A DNA stretch of 64,000 bases from contig CM022669.1 of assembly GCA_012295275.1 (NCBI GenBank), positions 1,915,140-1,979,139 of the forward strand, given 5' to 3'. This document shows, piece by piece, positions 33,863 to 49,175 of the stretch. The stretch is from Chrysomallon squamiferum. Taxonomy: Eukaryota > Mollusca > Gastropoda > Neomphalida > Peltospiridae. Each line of letters opens with the position of its first letter. Positions within the stretch are counted from its first letter, which is position 1. A program made the position numbers and the translations under genes. The notes below the pieces were generated by a model. That model ran no database searches. It was given only the letters and a program-made list of their open reading frames with translations, and was not told the origin of the DNA.

Positions 33863-36800
33863 GTAAATATATTTTTCTTTATATTGCACAAAAAACAGAA
33901 AAAACCCAGAAGACATACAAATTTACAGGAAGATACACATTTTTATGATGTTTGGCTTTAATACTGATAATGTGAATAGATTTTATTAAATTTGTTACAT
34001 AATCAAGCAAAACAACAACTACAACATTAATAATAAGAATAATAAAAAAATAAAAAAAGTAAAGTATAAAACAAATAAATAAAAACCTTTCTAAAATGAA
34101 CATACCCTTAAAAAAATTACTGAGAAAATAGCATCCTGTCACAGTCTACTATGTTTTATGGATAATTATTTCAATTTTTTGGTGTATGGAAGGAAATTAG
34201 ATCTTTTATAAAATTAATTATAAAGTTATAAAACATCTGTTACATCATAATATCACTTTAGAAATATTCTTCTTTGACTTTTTCTTTCATACAATTCTAA
34301 ATTTATTAAACATTAATCTCCTTCATACTCCTTGAGGTGTTTAATATAACATATTACTACTTTAGGCCTATATAAACCATAGAAATAATTTTGCATTAAC
34401 CAAAATCTTTTTTAAATAACAAATATTTCATTAAGTTAAAATTATGGTAATAAAAAAAATATTATAATGGATATGAAAGTGGCTGAATCACAAAGGGTTA
34501 GTCAATATTTTTTTGATTAAACAAATTTATATTTGCAAAGAACTTTAAATCCTTATAAACTGTATTTAACTTTAAAATTTAATAAAATTTTTAGTGTTAT
34601 TTAATTGATCTACTCCCATTCTGTTCTGACATTAATCATACCCATCTCCTTCAAATATCGTGAAATTACAGATTTATCCTGAATCATTATATTTTTTGTT
34701 TTTAATTTTTTAACTTTGTTTTAATGTTTGTTTTTAACAAATCATAGGGTCATTCCGTGTCAAATCACCCAAAAAAAAAAAGAAATTTAAACCCGACCGT
34801 CTCAGATTTTTATAAGCTGTACTCTTAACATTAAAATAAATTAATTTAAAATCAATAACTTTAATATGGGGTCATTCCGTGGTTTAATATTTTTTGTTTA
34901 GCCACAATATAGATTTAAAAAATGCACATACATGAAAATAACACCTTTTCAGCCATTAACATCTGATTAACTAAAACCTGAATGATCAATTCTGGATGCT
35001 AGGAATCACCATCTCTCTTGATCATCGAGTAAGACATTGTAGGCCTACATGTATGCATAAAGTTCACATATAAAAGTTTCCTGGGTATAATATTTTTTGT
35101 TTAGCCATAATAGAGATTTAAATAAATGCATACCTGCATGGATGATTGATACAGTGCATTACAATGTACATTTTCTCTGAGACTAAAAACTCATCTTTGG
35201 AGTTAAAACCCACCTGACATGTCTGAAGGAATGCCTGAAGGATATGAAAAGATGCCAAATGGCATGACATGTTCTACACAATCAGGCTGAAAGGGTTAAC
35301 AGGAAGTGATGCTTCAGGCAGGTCAGGAACTCCTTTAGATTCCCTGGTGCAATCCCCATTGAGCACATGGCAATTAGAAGTTTAAGACAAAGAAGTTTCT
35401 TCATCTGCATTTTTTTGACAATCTGAAGCTTTTTAGGTTGGACACAGTGTCAGATGTTGATATATAAACAATATTTTTATTTCATAAAACCTATTAAGTA
35501 ATTTTATCATGTCATGTGGGCCTTGCCATTGGTTTTGAACAAGGTTTCAGTCAACAACCTTACAACCCAGTCTGAAATCAGACGTCATCAAGTGATGTAC
35601 TGCATAATGTATTTGTACACCCAGTCTTTGGCACAGAGTATGAACAAGGTCTACTTCACCTTAATAAACTGTGATTTATACTTGAGAAGATTGACATAAA
35701 TGCCCAAGACTTGTGGGCCTTTGGCAATAACACATGTACTCTGCTGCCATTTTATGACCTGCTTAACTTTACTGAAAGGGTTTCAGGATTTGATTTAATA
35801 TTTAGGAAAGCACTGACTTTGTTCTATTGAATTGAAGGTGCAGGCCAATACTGAAAATCCTTATTTCTTCCAGGGCTAACTGCAGCTTTAACTCTCCTGA
35901 AAATGTGTGTTATCAACACCATCATATCAAAAAGGAGTTGTTGCGAAGTGTATGGAAAACTGAGGAAGTCGAACTCCTCACTCTTTGAAGTGGGATCGAA
36001 ACACGGGACATCAAGAGTATCATGAACAAGAAATTTTCATCAAATTTTCAACATTGCAGAAAAAACTGTTGTGATCCCCTTAATCGCCACCCTGAGCAAG
36101 CACGCACTAGATCTTTAAGAATTGTTAGCGTGGGCACTTACAAATGCTTAGTAAATCCTCCAAAGACACTAGTGCCAGGAGACAAGTTGTGATGTGACTG
36201 TCTGATTACCCTTCAGAAATCAAAGGTCCTGCAGAAGATGGCTTTTAGTATGGGTGGTATTACAATGGGAGAATTTGGTGATAACTTGCCAGACAAACCG
36301 CTGGTTGTTGTTTCCCCAGAAAAGGAGTTTGATTTGAATTCTATTCTGTCGAGTTTAGGTGAAACTCCTGTCAAATTTCATTCTCTAGCACATTCCAGTA
36401 AATGAATGAAAGGACAGAAAAAAACTAGCATCAGCTACAGTAACATTAAAATGACATCTTAATGTCTGAATCCTACCCAGAGCGTGTGCAAATCTTGATT
36501 TTGTCACCCTTTACCATTGAAAGGACAATGAATTGAAGGAGGAAATAATCCAATTTTATGAAAGTGATGAGAACAGTAGAATGTGTCTGGGAATGAAGGA
36601 TACAGTGAGCATTTGAAACAAACATAGTGAGAAGGTTAAGCATCAGAAACACCTAGTTCTGTCAAATTTATGTGAACTTTATGCATACATGTAGGCCTAC
36701 AATGTCTTACTCGATGATCAAGAAAGAAGGTGATCCCTAGCATCCAGAATTGATCATTCAGGTTTTAGTTAATCAGATGTTAATGGCTGAAAAGGTGTTA

Positions 36801-39800
36801 TTTTCATGTATGTGCATTTTTAAAATCTATATTGTGGCTAAACAAAAAATATTACACCCAGGAAACTTTTATATGTTTTAGTTAACATGTGGGAGATTAA
36901 ATTTCAATAAAGGTCATCTCAAGATCATGTGGTCACACCCATTTTTGGCAAAAATCTCAAAATTCGGTGGGCTGTATGTCCCACACCACTGGTCTGATTG
37001 AGCTAAAATTTCAGATTTGGTGCTGTGGGATCCTAGTCAACAAGTATACCAAGTTTCATAAAAATCTGAGAGGGTTGGGTTTAAACCATTGGGTGATTTG
37101 ACACAGAATGACCCCATATTAAAATTATTGATTTTAAATTAATTTATTTTAATGTTAAGAGTACAGCTTATCCATCAATAGCCAATGACATAGAGTCTAA
37201 ATGACAGTAATACTATTTACATTATTATAAGTAAATTAGAAGATTTTTTGAATGACATAAGGTCAGTATATACTTTTAAAAAAAAAATGTATCTTGTATT
37301 TATTTGCTTTTTTTTAATTATTATTATTAATATAGGTTTGGGTAGTAGTGGCAACAATCCATACAAAAGTGGAAGTTTTAAAGAAACATAATTTCAAAAT
37401 TGAAATATTTTAATTACACCTAAAATTATTTTAATACATGGTAATGTTATTTATTTTATTTTATATTATTTTATTTTATTTTATTTTATTTTTTAAATAC
37501 ATTTCCAAGATTGTTATTTCATTTCATATTAATACAATCCTACATAGAATTGATAATGATGTCATGGATATTTAATCATGAAATATGTCTGATAATATCA
37601 TATTACACTTTCTATTTGTTCATGTCAACATTCAATTACTTGATCAATATCTCTTCTCCATTTGTTTAAACATATACATGCTCTTGATAAAGGTGTTTGT
37701 TGTGACATTATATCTAAGAGACCACAGTAGACAAATATTAAAATCTATTTCAATTTTCTTGTTATAGATTGATGGTCAAATTTATTGATGACATCAATTA
37801 CATAGTAAATGATTAGCCAAGCTGTGCTTTTAAAAGAGAAATGTTTCTAATTACTAATTTCAGCAGTTGCTTTATAAAAAGGAAATACGTATTTGTGTTG
37901 TATTTTAGATAAGCACCATCTGCATTCAAGAACACTTCTTACAAAAGAGATCAGTCTAATACTATTGAATTAAGATAATCTTTGCAACTGATCTATATGT
38001 AGATGGGTTTGGACTTGTAATGAAGAATCTATTTTTTATGTATCTCCGAGTGTGTGTGTTTGTGTGTGTGTGTATGTGTGTGTGTGTTAAGACTAGAATG
38101 AAATGCTAGATGAACAGTAGGCATCTTCAAAATTATAATACTCATAATGTGAAATTTAGGCTATTTGATTTCTGTAACTTAATCATTGTATTAGTCAAAA
38201 CAAATAAAAAAGAATAATAATAAAAACTAACTAATCATTACCGTCATCATAAATAAACAAATAAAATAATAAAATAAATAAATAAAATTAAAACAATTTA
38301 TTCTTTTTGATTAATTTTTAACATAAATAAGAAAACAACATAAAAAAAGAAATGATCTTTTTAATTTATAGAGGTCTAGTATGTGAATAATTAAATAGAG
38401 TGAACCACCTAACCTGTAATAATTCTTTATCAATATAGGTAATAAATTAGATGAATTGTTATTAAACTGAAGATGAGAATAACATTTAAATCTACAAGAC
38501 ATACAGATTTTTTTTTTGTTCTTGTAGATACAGACTTCTGAAAATGTGTATGTTGCTGGTTTCCATTTAATTCATGATATATAATGTCATTTACTTTTCC
38601 CCATTTAATTCCATCTAACATCAGTTTCTCAACACATTTATTTCTTTTGTCAATTTGGTTTAGTTCAATACAAGCTTATGGTAAATTACTAAATGGAAAA
38701 ACTAATTGGACATACAGCTAGGCTTTGTCTGGGATTTTAAAATAAATCTGAAAATAGAAGTGATTGAGAAATTGAATGATCATTGTTTAATAATATATAT
38801 TGTATTAAAATTTAGTTTGAAAAAACAAATTATTAGCTGATTAAGTGTCAAAATTATTTATAACAATAAAATAAATAAATAATAAATAAATATTTATATA
38901 ATATATTATTTCGATGGGTAGAAAAAAGAATACCCCTACATTCAAATTTTTTTTATCGTTGTTGGTTAGAAATATTTATGAAAATGTCACATTTATTTAC
39001 TTAATAGTGTTGCAAAGTTATCTCTTGTTATTTTAGAAATTAGTTTTAATTGTGACCCATGGAATAAGGGGGAATTTTTTTTTAAAAAGAATAAATAATT
39101 TATATAATTTGGAGTAAGAATAACTTTAATAAAATATTCTTTGGCTGTATCTCCCTTGAAACTCACTATAACTGTTTTATTTAATTCTGGTTCCTCCCTT
39201 AATCTTTTATCTACTGCTTTGATAGGTACTTCTTTAACTTATGTTTTTGTTATTATTATTTTTTTTTTTTCAGTTATTATGCTGCTTTTGAGAACTAGTA
39301 ACATTTTTTAACTTTTCTGAATTATTCCAAAGTTTTTTTCTGTGGATTTTATTGTTGAATTATTATTATTATAATACAACAAATAATAATAATAAGGCTA
39401 ATAATAAATCTTTTTTTTCTTCTTTAGATTACTAATAGACGATGTAGTCAACCTATTTTGCATTCAGGTAGTCGATACCGTCAAGGAGTTCTTCAGCTGA
39501 TGATCAGCACATTAGATCCACTTGGAGAGGGTAAGTTGACAGCATAACACTTTTGAACAATCTCATATCAAGAGTATTTAATCAAGAACATCACTGATAC
39601 TGATTCATACTCTGAAAGTACTAGAAATGTTAGAAGGCTTCTTAATACAGAATCTTTGTCTCAATAAAGTTTAATCTAGAATCCATCTTCATATGGATAG
39701 AATCATGTTTCATATGCTAGAAAATTTTATTATTAAGATTTGGATACAGATATCAAATATTATTATATTATACAGAATTTCTGAAATAGCAACATGTGAA

Positions 39801-41529
39801 CATAGTTGCCTGGGTGAGATAAATCATTTTTCAGAATTTATTATTATTATTATTTTTTTATTTTTTTTATTTTTTTTATTTCAGGGTGTTTTTTTTTTTT
39901 TTTTTTTTTTTTTTTATAGAGTCAGTTTAAATAATCATAAATTTTTATTTATTTATTATTAATTTTTTTTTTTTTTTTTGTTGAAAAAGCTCTCTATTTC
40001 TAAATCACCAAAATTTTCTTTTCAACAGATTTGAATTATTGCTATTTTCATGTCATATGTAACTTTGGCTATTTTCTGAGTACTGAAATGACATAGTCAG
40101 CTTATTAAATATTCTTGAATATGTAATGAAAACTACACAAGCAAATAAATTGTTTTTATTGATTTTCATAAATCACATGAATTTGATGTTTCAGATATCA
40201 GTACTTCAATTACGATTTGCCTGAAGAAACCACATGCATGTTTTTTAACACTCCAGAAATCTCTAATATGTTTACATTGTTGCAGAACATATTGGAAATA
40301 ATCTCAACAGTTATAAGTTAATTATTGTTAATTCCCTATTTGTTTATGTTTATATATACCTTTGCAAAGCCACATATAGTTCATAGAAATTTATGAATTG
40401 TCAAAATTTATATTAAAACATTCATTACTATTAACAATCATATTTCAAGGCAGTTAGTATGTATTTAATGATAAATATTTTCATACATAAATGTTTTTCA
40501 ATACCATTTGCCTTACAACAACAACAACAATAATAATAACAACAAAAATAAATAAACAAATAATCTTTAGAATATATTTTAGATGGATTATATCCCATTC
40601 ATATTTAACAATTTTAAATCATTGTTTGTGCCTATAATTTGTTTTATACTTTTTCAGATTTCTTAATTTCAGATGCACTGTTTTCATTTTGTTTGTTGGT
40701 TCTATTCTACAGTTTCAGTATTTTTGAAGATAGTGGTTATAGTTAAATATATATATATATATTATTAAAGATAAAAACAGAAGTGTAAATACATACATAC
40801 AAAGATACCTACAAATACACACATGCACATACATTCATACATTAAAGCCCAATTATGCTGTATGAAAATTTGTTATTTCTAATCAATAACATGTACTTTC
40901 ATGTGAATAACAAGTAGCCATTCTGTTTTTGGATGTAAAGTCGTGATGAGAACAATGTCAGTGGGATTTCTTTGTTATCTTTAATTCAGATCTCAGAAAA
41001 ATTACAGGAAATCTTTTTGTATTTATGTTAATGACTGTTTGATTTCCATTCAGCTGCTTCTATTTCTCTTTAATAACTTTACATTTTCAGTTAATGCCTT
41101 TCTGTTCTTCAGAGAAGACTTTCCAGAGATCTTAGATATAGTCAGTTTGTTTTCTGTCATTTTTCTCATATCAGAAAGAATTTTTTTTATCCTAACAATA
41201 ACTATTTCAATTTGTCAAATGCATCAACAGTGAACAAAATAAAATAAAATAAAATAAAATAAATGATTAAAGATGACTTTTCTCAGATGAAAAATACTTT
41301 TTGCCAAATAGAAATTATAAATATATATTTTTATAAAATAAATTTGTAAGTTATGTTAAATCCTTAGTTAAGAAAAAACTTTTCCCCCTCAAATGTTGCT
41401 GAATAATTTATATACATATCTTTCTATCTACTATTTAATGAAAATATTTTTATTTTTATTTTAATCAAGGATAAGAATATAACAGAAGTCATCATATTTG
41501 AAGGGAATAGAATGTATGGTAATGACAGT

Positions 41530-41579
<50 letters not shown>

Positions 41580-44500
41580 TATATATAAATAAATAAATAA
41601 ATAAATAAAAATTGCAAAGAAATTGAATACACAAGATTATAGTCAAGATATTTAATAATAGGTCATTTATTACTTGAAAACACTTGCAGGAACAGAAAAC
41701 TAAAACACTGATTTTTGTGTCTGTTCAGGTTATCACTAAACTGGTAGTTATGTTCTAATTCCATTTCTATTATTATATGTTTAGCATTCAGTGATGCAAA
41801 AATAGTTTAAAATATATATGTTATATATCATTAAAAAAAACCTATCCATCTTAAATAATTCATTTAATAATGATGTAAAATAGAAAAAACAAAAATGAAA
41901 TTGTGTTCCTTTCATCTATTGTCCAGTTTAATTACTACTGTGGGTTTCATTGTTTTGTTGTTTTTAAAAAAAAAAATTTTGGTAACTAATATTTATTTTT
42001 TTCATAATAATATTACAATATTTATGTAATTTTTATCATAAAAATGGCACCAGATTACAAATATCAATTTTTTTTTTTTTTTTTTTTTACAACTAATCAA
42101 TTTCAGATTGAATGAGTACTTTTTTACCTTTGTATATTAAATTTGTCTTAGGTGAAAAGTGATCTCAACATAAAAGGAAAAATATAATGTCTGTTCAATA
42201 TTTTTAAATGAGTCAAGTACAGTTGTCACTTTGATATAATGTGACAACAGTTCTTTTAAAGAAGGATTATTTTAACAAGTTCAGCAACTCTGGGGGTCTA
42301 AATTCACAAAAATGATTGAAAGCCTGGGCTCTGTTTTTGGTATTTCTGCCACTAGCAATATAATCCATAATATAATAGGCAGGAGTGGAAGTAGAGCCAT
42401 GAGCTTCTACTAGTCATCATTTGCTATCTCTTCTGCAGGAAGAGCATCAGAAATAATAAAAATTAGTGTTTGTAAACAGTATTAATAAGCATTGATATAT
42501 TATGTTTTATCTGCTAGTTTACCTCTGCAGTGGTATATTCCTACATTTTTGGCTAATGATTGAGTTAGCTGCATTGTTACTGGGAGTTCAGTTTTTATTA
42601 CAAGATGATAATGCAATGTATCAGTGGCAGTGAAATATGTTTGGTAAAGAGGACATATAAGAGGAGTATTACATCCCTTTGAAAAAAACAACAAAAAAAA
42701 CAACACCACAAACAAATACATTCATCAAATTTTATTTTTTTGAAATAAGATAAGCTGCTTCAATCAGACAGAAAATATTTGATAAATAAAGCAGTTAGTT
42801 ATCTGATAAATAGTAAATTTTTGTAATTTTGTTGCTTTTTTTTTTTTATGTACATAAAGTGCAAGACTATAGATAATTTTTCTCTTTGAATTTTTACAGA
42901 ATACAATTCACTGAAAATGAAAAAACAGTCTTCTCAATTAAAGACAATTTGTGAATCAGAAGGTTTTAAACATTTTCAAAGTATCTTAAGATATTATATA
43001 TTAATTTACAATAATAGTAACAGAATTAAACTATATTATTCTTAACAATGCCTATACAGTATATATACGTCAAAAAAGAAACTTGATATTGGTAAAAATA
43101 ATGCTATCGGATTATTTTTATAGAATCAAAGACATCATAAAGACAAACAAGTAAGTGAGCAATTGATGATGAAAAAACACTAGTCATAGTCAAAATTTGT
43201 TCTGAAATGCAAAAACATTACCTTCTGAGAAAAAATACTTCATGAAGTTCAGTGACATGCATCTTGATCTTTGATTGCTTGTATCATGTTTTCCAGCTTT
43301 TTAAATAAAACTTTGATAAACAATGTCAAGTTTATTTTTTTGAAGATTATATCTGAGGATTAAATCTGAGGATATATATACTTTAATAATAATTAAAACA
43401 CACACATACACAGACATAGGCAAACACACATACATGCACCTGCACACTCATGCCCACACACATTCACACATATTACAAATCAGTACCAAAATGATATCTA
43501 ATATTTTCTCACATCTACATATTAAAACAAAATATGCATGAAAATAAATGAAATCTTGAGTTGAAAGAATTATATATAGATTTGTTATGATAAAATAAAA
43601 AATTCATTAATGATGCTTCTTAATTATTACAGTTTAAAATCATTGACAGAGATAATTGAATTATTAAAAAAATCTACAATTGCTGATCCTGGTATTTTAG
43701 TTATTCTAGAATCTAAAATTGACAGTGATGATACTTCAGTTATTCTACCTTATTAAAGAGTCTAAACACCAATAAGAGTAATACTTTATTAGAGAATTCA
43801 AAATCATGGACCTTCACATTTCAATTATTCAAAACTATTAATTTAATTGTTGAACAGCAAAACTTCTCTGACAGTGATACTTGAATTGTTTACAAATTTA
43901 CACATACACACACAAAGAAAAAACAAACAACTGATTTGGCTTTTTAGATAAGAATTAATTCATATTCACAAAGCATTAATTTTTTTTGTTTTGCATTTAT
44001 GACTTCTGACCAACATAATATGAAAGTTAATGCTTTTGTTATTATAGGTTTAATTATATTTAAAGAAACATTTAGTTTTCAAATTTCCACCAGTGATATT
44101 TGCTCATTACAGAAACTGAAACAAGTACAAAAGAAAGTTCAGAAGGTATGACTACATCTTTTAAAATTATTATTGCTATATAAGTTTATATAAATAAACA
44201 ATTAAATCTTAATATGTTAATCATTGGTTACTTAAGCTGTAATGTAGAGGTGTTAAAAATGTATTAGAAATACAACCTGACAAATAATTATAACAGTCTT
44301 GACAAATAAGGTGCTGTTCCAGAAAATAACAGACTTTTTTACACTTTCATTTTGTAATCCATAGTGATTGAGAATAATTAAACAATTAATAGCAGAAAAA
44401 CTTTATGAATATTTTTAGGCTCAGTTTGTTGATCCACCTTTGTTGCACTATTTTGAGAATGTCACACTTAACTGCATCACTTCAGAATATGTTGCACATT

Positions 44501-44748
44501 TGTACTTAACAAAAGTAATGATCACTTCAGAATATGAGAGACGCTGCTGGCAATAATGTAATTCAGTATTTTGAGTTTTTGAGAGGATTAGCAAATGCAA
44601 TGATCTGACTGCAAATTTTTAATGATTTGTTATTTACTTGATCTATATGTACTTATGAAAGTGGAAATCAATAGCTGCATATGTATATTCTGCTTTTTAA
44701 TTGAAGACTGTGCACTGAAAATATTTTCTTTTTCTTTTTCAAGCCTAC

Positions 44749-44779
<31 letters not shown>

Positions 44780-47700
44780 TAAGTAGTTTTAAGTTTCAGC
44801 AGCTCCAACTAATAGGTTGTTAATTAAAAATTGAAAGCTACTAAATAATACAAGAACCTTATTATATTTTTGTTTATAAATATTACCACAAGGCATTAAT
44901 AGATTCAGTAGCTTTGATCACATGGAAATTCTAGAAAATAATGTTTAATATAAAAACAACTTTTCATACATAAATGCCAATGTGTGACCACTCATTGAAA
45001 TGATGAATGTTTTAAGCAGATTAGTACCTGTTAAAATATAAACAAATAAAGAAGTTTTTTTTAAAAAAGAAAATAAAATAAATAAAAGTAGAAGAAGAAA
45101 AGTGAATTTAATAACTATTTGTCATTATTTATATGTATTAAAAGATCTCTAATATCAGTGCTGATCAGTATTTAGCTAAAAAATATCTTCAGTGCTAATC
45201 ATATTTAAAGATCCTATGATATCACTGTTCATCATTATTTATATTAAACTGTCTCTATTGTTTAGATTAAAGTAACTGTTCTTTTTTAGTGATATCAGTA
45301 ACTTCAATAGTAGTTTGGTAAATATTTTATAATATTGAAATACATGAACTTTATTAAAAAACATATTACAGAAAAAAAATTAACTAAACAAAAATCATCT
45401 GCCGGAAGCCATAGTAAGAACATTTCAGAAACAAGATCTTTAGGTAATGTGTATTGTTGATGTATTTGTAAGTTTGAATATTTTTTATATGTTAATTTTG
45501 TTTTGCAATTATGTTTTAATTATAAAATTTCAATTAATCAGTGTTATTAACATTAAAAACTAATTACTTCTTTATTTTATATATGTGTGTGTGTGTGTGT
45601 CTGTGTGTGTGTGTTATTTTAAATGTAGTTTGTATTTTTATTCATAATTTCAGTTAGTCTTCATTACTAACTTAGAAAAAATGTGTTAAAATGAATACAA
45701 ACTTGTCAGAAACGTGAACCTTACTATTTCTTAGTCTGTCATAAATGTTTGTGTTTTCAGATTAAGCTGCTAGATTCTATGAAATTTATAACCTAGGACT
45801 CTAACGATTGGATTTTATGTGACAACTAGAAATATTAATAATTAAGTATTTTTTCAGTGTCAAAATAAGTTAGTGCTCATAACTAAATATGTCCAGGAAA
45901 AAACATAGTATGTATATTTTCAAAAAATATTTCAAGATTCTAATCAAAGATTATTTTACAAAAACCATTATGATATTACTCTTAATTTAATATTCTTCAT
46001 TTAAAAGATGTTGGAAAGCCCTATAAAACATATTTTTAATTGAATTATTTAGATATTTCAGTTTTTGAAATGGTTATTCTTATGTGTGATACTGCTAATA
46101 AATTAATAATAATAATAATAATAATAATATAATAATAATGATCAAAATAATAAATTAATTATTTTTATATCAAAATATAAGATAAAGTTAGAAAATCCTT
46201 TTATAAAAAAAAATATAAATTAAAAATTAAACATATGATATATATATATATATATTTATTATTATTATTTTTTTCATTATCAAAGTTGTTTCATTATCAA
46301 TAAAAAAGAAGTTTTTTCTTATTTTGTTTTATGTACTAAAAGGATGTTTATATATGTTTGTTTAAACTCTTTTGTGCATATGTATAAATCACACATTTCA
46401 AATCAGTACCAACATGAAATCTAATATTATCTCACATCTACATATTAAAACAAAACATGCATGAAAATAAATGAAACTTTGAGTTGAAAGAATTATATAT
46501 AGATTTGTTATGATAAAATAAAAAATTCATTAATGATGCTTCTTAATTATTACAGTTTAAGATCATTGACAGAGATAATTGAATTATTAAAAAAATCTAC
46601 AATTGCTGATCCTGGTATTTTAGTTATTCTAGAATCTAAAATTGACAGTGGTGATACTTCAATTATTCTACCTTATTAAAGAGTCTAAACACCAATAAGA
46701 GTAATACTTTATTAGAGAATTCAAAATCATGGACCTTCACATTTCAATTATTCAAAACTATTAATTTAATTGTTGAACAGCAAAACTTCTCTGACAGTGA
46801 TACTTAAATTGTTTACAAATTTACACATACACACACAAAGAAAAAACAAACAACTGATTTGGCTTTTTAGATAAGAATTAATTCATATTCATAAAGCATT
46901 AAATTTTTCCTTTTTGCACTTATGACTTCTGACCAACAAAATATAAAAGTTAATGCTTTTGTTATTATAGGTTTAAATATATTTAAAGAAAATTTTGTTT
47001 TCAAATTTCCATCAGTGATATTTGCTCATTACAGAAACTGAAACAAGTACAAAAGAAAGTTCAGAAGGTATGACTACATCTTTTAAAATTATTATTGCTT
47101 TATAAGTTTATATAAATAAACAATTAAATCTTAATATGTTAATCATTGGTTACTTAAGCTGTAATGTAAAGGTGTTAAACATTTATTAGAAATACAACCT
47201 GACAAATAATTATAACAGTCTTGACAAATAAGGTGCTGTTCCAGAAAATAACAGACTTTTTTGCACTTTTATCTTGTCGCCTATAGTGATTTAGAATAAT
47301 TAAACAATTGCAGAAAATTTTATGAATATTTTCAGGCTCAGTTTGTTCATCCACCTTTGTTGCGCTTCACTTCAAAATATGTTGCACATTTGTACTTAAC
47401 AAAAGTAAGAGCTCAAAAAATCATCGCCCCAGCAATAATCACTTCAGAATATGAGAGACACTGCTGGGAGTAATGTAATTCAGTATTTTGAGTTTTTGAG
47501 ATGATTAGAAAATGCAATGATCTGATTGCAAATTTTTAATGATTTGTTATCAATATATACTTAGGAAATCAACAGCTGCAAATGTATTTTCATGCTTTTT
47601 AATTTAAGACTGTGCAGTGAAAACATTTTCTTTTATCTTTTTCAAGCCTACAAAAAAAAACACCAAAACCCCCCAAGAAATTAAGGAGTTTTAAGTTTCA

Positions 47701-48468
47701 CACCTCCAACTAAAAGGTTGTTAATTAAAAATTGAAAGCTACTAAATGATATAAGAACTTTTTTTTATTTTTGTTTATAAATATTACCACAAGGCATTAA
47801 TAGATTCAGTAGCTTTGATCACATGGAAATTCTAGAAAATAATGTTTAACATAAAACAATTTTTCATACATAAATGCCAAATTTGTGACCATTCACTGAA
47901 ATGATGAATTTTTCAAGCAGATTAGTACCAGTTAAAATATAAACAAATAAATTATTATTATTTTTTTTTTAAAAGAAAAGAAAAGAAAAAAAGAAGTAGA
48001 AGAAGAAAAGTGAATTTAATCACTATTATCATTATTTAGATGTATTAAAAGATCTCTAACATCAGTGCTGATCAGTATTTAGCTAAAATATATCTTCAGT
48101 GCTAATCATATTTAAAGATCCTATGATATCACTGTGCATCATTATTTATATTAAACTCTCTGTTATTTAGATTAAAGTAACTGTTCTTTTTTAGTGATAT
48201 CAGTAACTTCAATACTAGTTTGGTAAATATTTTATAATATATGAACTTTATAAAAAAAATGATTACAGAAAAAACATTAACACAACAAAAATCATCTGCC
48301 GGAAGCCATAGTAAGAACATTTCAGAAACAAGATCTTCAGGTAATGTGTATTGTTGGTGAAAGTTTGAATATTTTTTATATGTTAATTTCATTTTGCAAT
48401 TATGTTTTAATTATAAAATTTCAATTAATCAGTGTTATTAATATTAAAAACTAATTACTTCTTTATTT

Positions 48469-48501
<33 letters not shown>

Positions 48502-48989
48502 ATGTTATTTTAAATGTAGTTTGTATTTTTATTCATAATTTCAGTTATTCTTTATTACTAACTTAGAAAAATGTGTTAAAATGAATACAAACTTGTCAGA
48601 AACGTGAACATTACTATTTCTTAGTCTGTCATAAATGTTTGTGTTTTCAGATTAAGCTGCTAGATTCTATGAAATTTATAACCCAGGACTCTAACAATTG
48701 GATTTTATGTGACAACTAGAAATATTAATAATTAAGTATTTTTTCAGCGTCAAAATAAGTTAGTGCTCATAACTAAATATGTCCAGGAAAAAACATAGAA
48801 CGTATATTTTCAAAAAATATTTCAAGATTCTAATCAAAGATTATTTTACAAAAACCATTATGATATTACTCTTAATTTAATATTCTTCATTTAAAAGATG
48901 TTGGAACCCTATAAAACATATTTTTAATTGAATTATTTAGATATTTCAGTTTTTGAAATGGTTATTCTTATATGTGATACAGCTAATAA

Positions 48990-49029
<40 letters not shown>

Positions 49030-49138
49030 GTAATAATAATAATGATCAAAATAATAAATTAATTATTTTTATATTAAAATATAAGATAAAATTAGAAAAT
49101 CTTTTATAAAAGAAAAAATAAATAAAAAATTAAACATG

Positions 49139-49175
<37 letters not shown>

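Larger units (their letters stand above)
33863..39427. other. NCKX intron after coding exon 1
   Basis: 5.6 kb, dominated by transposon copy 2 (34747-37114). The remainder is AT-rich with ATTTT repeats near 37450-37495 and a TG run near 38050-38088. No nested gene was recognised. Confidence 0.75.
43470..46389. repeat. Tandem duplication unit 1 (NCKX loop region)
   Basis: About 2.92 kb direct repeat beginning around the shared AAATCAGTACCAA (43477) and running to about 46389. Exons, introns and microsatellites align in order with unit 2. Differences are scattered substitutions, small indels and repeat-length changes. Confidence 0.93.

Noticed and set aside
33863-33961. Continuation of the exon 1 frame past CGG|gtaaat
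   Set aside because: The added residues ([15 protein letters not shown]...) are intron-like, while the downstream exon at 39428 gives the expected family sequence in phase.
33879-34142. Minus-strand 87-codon ORF after NCKX exon 1
   Set aside because: Low-complexity, antisense within the intron, with Val/Phe runs arising from simple repeats.
40190-40300. Open phase-1 frame after GATGTTTCAG in an NCKX intron
   Set aside because: No usable donor before the stop; unlike the other loop exons in composition.
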